In this document: positions 59,301-64,000 of the stretch, piece after piece | Position numbering within the stretch: position 1 is the stretch's first letter | How the letters are laid out: every line of letters begins with the position of its first letter | The notes under the pieces: generated by a model | What the model was told of the DNA's origin: nothing | What the model saw: the letters and a program-made list of their open reading frames with translations, nothing else | The model's database searches: none | Position numbers and translations under genes: made by a program | Assembly (NCBI RefSeq): GCF_037975245.1 | Contig: NC_092563.1 | Location: forward strand, 14,122,001 to 14,186,000 | DNA length: 64,000 nucleotides | DNA from: Apostichopus japonicus | Taxonomy: Eukaryota > Echinodermata > Holothuroidea > Aspidochirotida > Stichopodidae | Reading direction: 5' to 3'

Positions 59301-62300
59301 ACATCTACATGTTTTGCAGATAAAACTTTTAGCACATGGAAAATGTGACAAGGCCCATGGGGTCAACAAGCTTTGCAGAGTATTGCCAAACTGTCATTCT
59401 CCCATCCTCCTCCCACCTCCCCCCCCCCACCCTCCATCAGAAATAATGTAAAATGCTTCTAATGATAAAGTGTATTTTTAGTCCATCTAGATCCTCTAGC
59501 ATACAGGTCCACCCTTCGCCCTTCCCTTACTCCCTAAATCTGTCTGTTGCCCCTGGATGATGGCTATATAAGTATCCAAGATGGTTCTGGTGTAAGGGCT
59601 GGGTTTTTTTTTGGGGGGGGGGGTGACATAGATAAGGGGTGTAATGAACTATTATCACAACCATTCTAAATACTTACTTGCCTCTGGAATGCTTTCCCGT
59701 CACTCTAACATACAGGCAACATCATGAAATGAGTAGTAAATGAGTCATGGAATCCTGTTCACTGGATGCCCTTCTTTGACCTTGATGCACCTGTTGTGGT
59801 TTAGGCCTGGTAACATTCCAAAAATTAGGAGAAATGGTTAATATTGTTCATATGTAGTGAAGTATTGCATGTATACATGTAGAGATGTGTAGATTTGTTG
59901 AATAGAACACCAGCTTTGGGGGGGGGGATAACATTTTATCATTTTACCTATTTGTTAAGTTATTATAGTGCAATTTGAATCTGATGTAAGCAAGTTTTTA
60001 CTACTTGTCACCAGGACAACCTCCAAAGCTGATTTTGGCTGTCCGAATAGAAAATTTGGTCGTCTAGGACTAACAGACTACTACTATAAATCTGCCCTGT
60101 CTATGTGGACTCATTAGAGAAATTGAAATGGCTACTACAGTGTACCTGCATAACTGTCACGTTAGTTCTTGTAATAATCAATGTAGACAGATAATATCAC
60201 ACCTTGTCCAGCAGTGATGCATTTACGAGGGCACTCCTTCAAAACTCCTATATATATACTGTGGGCATCATTGCAATAAATACTATGCATGTGTTCAGTA
60301 CACTATACAGTTTAATGTACCTCTGCATTAAAGGCCTACAATTTCACATTGTTAGCTCCACTAGTTAGCTAACACAAATTGAATGTTTCATACCTGGCTG
60401 TAACATTCACACACCCTTTCACAAAATGCATATATTGTGAAATTCCACTTTCTATACCTACCAACAAAAGGCACATTAAAGAATAACAAAAAATATAGTG
60501 TAAACTGAGTATTGAGGACCCTGAGGTAACAAACACTGGCCTGTCTGGTTAAGACGGCCCGACATCCCTTATTTCAGAGGACGGTCCCACGGATGTCACA
60601 GACAGGATTAAAAGTGTCCCTGAAATTGTCCCCTGATTCATGTAAAGTGTTGTCACTGTTCATTCCCAAATATTTAAAATGGCCCAGAATAATGAAAATT
60701 TGAAGAAGAAGAAGAAGAAAAAGGAGAGAAAAAAGCTTGTTTTTAGAGAATGTCTTTAATGGTGGGCATTCTAACAACATTCTTGAAACATAGCACCACC
60801 AATCTTTGAGATCTCAAAATCCCACCTGTCCCTTCAAACATATAGTGTATAGTAGATACTCCACCCCTCGATATCTACATGGGGGTCAACATCATCAATA
60901 CAATGTCCCCGGAATTTCTTAAAAATGACCACCTTACTGTAACCCATACCATGTAGGCTGCATCATACTGTACAATTTTATGTCATTATAAGCTACACTG
61001 TATATATGGTGACCTAACAATGAAGTAACACACAGGGATTAGCATTTCCCTGATGTATGGTTTGGCATTTAACATACTCCCACCACTCAGGGGAAAACAG
61101 GGTTTCACCACCTGGTACAAAAGTTGCAATAAGCAGGTATCAAAATTATGCCATATCAGATTGAATACATACATAATAAAACTGGTTTACCCTAGATGGT
61201 CATATCTCCATCCCTCTTCCCCCCCCCCCCCAATTCTCTCTTTCTCCTCCCACTCTCTGAACGCATCGACCTTCAACTCCTAACTGATCACAAAGGTTAC
61301 AATAAGCAGATATACTGTAATGTACAGTAGTGTAGGTTAATTTCCAACGCATCAACTGGCATTCCACCAGTCGTCCACAATAATGCAACTTCAATAAAAA
61401 AAATTAAAAGGCGGCACAAAGGAACAAGGACTAAAATTATCTGAAAAGAAGACACCCTCATACAATTTTCGGGGGTTATTCATTTTCTCAACAATGCCAT
61501 CTGTTAGTGCATGCTTAGCTAATAGTGGTAGGTCTAGTATATCATAAATTCAAAGTTTTTTTTAACTTGCAACTATTTTAGGCACAAGTGTACAGTACTT
61601 AATTATCACCAGTATCATGTTAACACAAATTATCAAAGAGTGACTGAGAAAGCAAGCAATGCTGCCAAGTAAATTGATAGGTGGTACTTTGTCTACATCA
61701 TGGTGTGCCGAAGTAAGCCTACTGCAAATATAAAAAAATTAGATACAACATTGGCTTTTTGTTCAAACGATCTCCAGGCCTATATGAGGTAAGGCATTTT
61801 GCTGGTATCGTTTTTGTTTACAATACAATGTAATACATAACACATCTCCCCCAGTTTCTATTCAGGGCAGTTTTACCTAACGAGCGTGAATACATTATCC
61901 TAAGTACTCGCCCTAGGTCTATTGCATGTGAGTGAACGACATTGCTGTCTCTGCCTGCTGTACTGCATTACATTACAACCACTGCGCGAAGAAACTACGT
62001 ACACACAGTGCATACCATTAAGTGCTGGAAACGGAGATGACCACCGAACAACGGTATAATGCTGTCAGATATCTACGAACAAGGAAACCCTCCGTGAACA
62101 TGACTAAAGATTATAGCTGTTAAATAGCCCTCTGACAAGAACCCGATGTATCATGTCGACTTTACCTTTAGTAATGAACTCTTCGTTAATACCTCCGTCG
62201 AAAAAGAAGCCGTATGATACCGGTTACCAGGGTACAGCCAGGGGTTAACCATGTCGTCCTTCTATCATACTCAAGCACTCCGCCTCAACGCATGTATTGC

Positions 62301-63038
62301 GTACATACAATCACATCACATATGTACACGGTGATGGCATATAATATTGAGTACCTGCCAAACAAACTCTTTGAGGGCGCTTTGTGGTTTGACAAAGAGG
62401 GTATGGAATCTTTTGTTGGGAAAAAGGCCGGGTGTTTTCTGCGTCGGGATGGTATTGGAAGAAACAGACAATGACACCCGTGTGGCGGAGTCTCTGGTCT
62501 GTTCTTTGCTACATGGTAACCGACCAAAGATTCTGGAATTGCAAGTGCGTCTACCAACAAAAGCTGCATTTCTTGACACCGCTGGCTTTATATGCAGTTG
62601 TTATAAGGATATCAGAGATAGCCCCGAGAGAACACCCTTGCAGTATGATATTTAAATTTTCAGACAAAGGCAATGTTGATGTGCATAATGAGAAAATTTC
62701 AATTTGAGAAATATGTTTGGTTATGAATAAAGTTGTGTAACATTCGAAGGAAAGTAAGCATTGTTTCCTATTATCTTAGTTACTATACAAGGGGACAGAA
62801 GAAAGTCATTTTGTAAAGTGTGGGAATGACGACTGAGGAACTTTCTGGGCTGTCCAAAAAAAAAGTGACTTCCTGGACTTTGTATAATCATCGAAGGAGG
62901 CGCGGGAGTATAATAAGTTGTTTCCGTCAACCGCAACGCACTTGATTGATACCTTAACTTGAAATTATTACATTATGTTACTGCATTTCCGGAAAGCTGG
63001 GGTTGCCGGAGGCTACAGGGGCACATTGTGACTACACA
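53361..63038. other. Upstream region of the zinc-finger gene (probable 5' intron and promoter), no other gene seen
   Basis: AT-rich, with poly-T/poly-A patches and C/G runs (57687, 59419, 59615, 61220). Minus-strand donor-like sites that could end a 5' UTR exon are GG|GTAAGTGG (donor at 54789), CCT|GTAAGT (56332), CAA|GTAAGTA (59677) and AAAG|GTAAAG (62165). I cannot choose among them. An exact DR1 motif TGACCTTTGACCC lies near 57387. Short open frames near 62.2-62.7 kb have no domain. Confidence 0.45.
57387..57399. promoter_or_regulatory. Isolated DR1-type nuclear-receptor motif
   Basis: TGACCTTTGACCC is the reverse of GGGTCAAAGGTCA, matching the RXR/HNF4/COUP-TF DR1 consensus. It is either a real site upstream of the zinc-finger gene or a relic of the repeat family seen at 43.2-43.6 kb. 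Confidence 0.3.
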
Positions 63039-63046
63039 GTCTATAT

Positions 63047-63384
63047 CAGGGGTTCCATACCATGGGGTGCATGAACACTGACCCAGGGGATGCGTGAGTC
63101 CATCCCAGGGGTTTCGTGAGACGTTTCTGAAAGTCAAAACTAGAGTCCTTTTTTGAACAAAAATCTGATATATCATATATAATTTAGTAATGTACAAAAA
63201 TCGTACGATACCTATCGACAAACTTTACAATATTACACTATGAACTTGATCTTCTACGACAGCACTGTTATGCGTATTATAGTATAATAATGACTCAGAT
63301 CGTGTCTCGAAAAGTTGGGGGTGATGGACAACTCTGATATCCACCGCAGGGGGGTCGTGTGGGGAAAAAGTTAGAGCAACCCTG
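63047..63384. mobile_element. hAT (Charlie-like) MITE, 338 bp
   Basis: The left end is CAGGGGTTCCATACCATGGG and the right end AAAAAGTTAGAGCAACCCTG, the pattern of Charlie-type hAT termini (CAGGGGTTC... with an inverse AGTT...CCCTG). It is flanked by a perfect 8-bp duplication GTCTATAT (63039-63046 and 63385-63392). It has no transposase, so it would have been moved in trans. Confidence 0.9.
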
Positions 63385-63392
63385 GTCTATAT

Positions 63393-63923
63393 GAAACTCC
63401 AAAGTTTGCACATGGTAGGACCGTCCATGTATATGGTTGATGATGACTACATGTATGCTTGTCGTGCAAAGTAATGTTCACAAATATTTCTCAGTCTGTA
63501 TATGAAATTTGCGTGGCCTTGCCTTATTTGCAAATTTGAGTCCCAAAACTTCAAAGTAATGTTTAGTATTATTCTGTTTTGGTTGCATACCGGTAACTTT
63601 GAAAGTTATAGGCCTATAAACTAAGTTCATTTCATTGTTCCTATGCCTATATTAGTATTGCCCTTATAAAGTAAAAAGAGGATTACATTTCCCTAGATAT
63701 GTACCGAATACCGCATAAGCCTATCATTAATATATTGCAAATACAAAACAAAAGTATAAACCGGTCCTATCGTATTGGTCCACTTGGGCATAGGCCTAGA
63801 ACTTCCATAAACCGTTTACCCGGGTGGACACACGGGGACAACACTATAATATAAAGTCTAGACTGTCGTGTTATTGATGAGTAAACGTGTATGTCCGACC
63901 AAACTTTTAGAATTAGGGCGATT
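63393..63923. other. Intergenic stretch without a recognised feature
   Basis: Nothing recognisable; several TAGGCCTA-like short palindromes. Confidence 0.55.
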
Positions 63924-64000
63924 CAAGGGCGGATACAGTATTTAAAAAAAAGAAGTGTGTGTGGCCCTGTGATATTTGAAGCTCGGAATTTGAATGTACG
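63924..64000. mobile_element. Possible left end of a hAT-like element cut by the window edge
   Basis: CAAGGGCGGATACAGTATTT resembles the terminus of the outer element at 27913. The other end is outside the window. Confidence 0.35.

Noticed and set aside
62214-62707. Overlapping frames of 86-102 codons on both strands
   Set aside because: Mutually overlapping on both strands, no domains and no conserved start. At most this is 5' UTR/promoter sequence of the minus-strand gene.

Overview
The window looks like nuclear DNA of a marine invertebrate, most likely a deuterostome and plausibly an echinoderm. It is AT-rich, with long introns, many G/C homopolymer runs, hAT-like non-autonomous DNA transposons, a tRNA-derived SINE and decayed non-LTR retrotransposons. 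The clade assignment is inference from the SALL-type protein architecture and the repeat style; I cannot fix the species. Only two protein-coding genes are supported, both C2H2 zinc-finger transcription factors.

Left third (1-27 kb): a spalt/SALL gene on the + strand. A short first coding exon (ATG at 82, donor at 203) carries the N-terminal SALL repression motif. It joins in phase, across an intron of about 19 kb, to one large exon (19222-23099). The spliced protein is 1332 residues with one C2HC finger, a glutamine-rich segment and nine C2H2 fingers grouped 2-3-2-2, the arrangement of vertebrate SALL1/SALL3. The intron holds no other gene that I can support. It does contain a GATA-site-rich, low-repeat stretch near 9.2-10 kb that could be an enhancer.

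Middle (27-50 kb): intergenic and repeat-rich. It holds a three-level nest of hAT-like elements (27913-29436; the two inner levels have perfect 8-bp target-site duplications and the outer matches at 7 of 8), a 42-bp minisatellite (about 32.09-32.69 kb), another hAT-like element with perfect 8-bp duplications (34689-35339), a long AAT microsatellite, a LINE 3' remnant whose tail is shared with a nearby SINE, a 74-bp tandem array, a second LINE remnant encoding the RT C-terminus (minus strand, near 40 kb), and a diverged array with about 140-bp spacing that carries nuclear-receptor DR1 motifs. Between the repeats are blocks with normal base complexity and clustered transcription-factor consensus sites, which are candidate regulatory elements.

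Right part (50-64 kb): an intronless-in-coding, 14-finger C2H2 gene on the minus strand (50960-53323). It is preceded by a credible splice acceptor just upstream of its ATG, so its promoter and 5' UTR exon(s) probably lie further right. The last kilobase contains a complete Charlie-like hAT MITE (63047-63384) and, at the very edge, a possible start of another hAT-like element.

The two genes are separate nuclear transcription factors in tail-to-tail orientation, separated by about 28 kb. Nothing here shows them acting together. I found no convincing new multi-gene system. The most unusual structures are the nested hAT family with its conserved GC-rich subterminal module and the LINE/SINE pair sharing a 3' tail.
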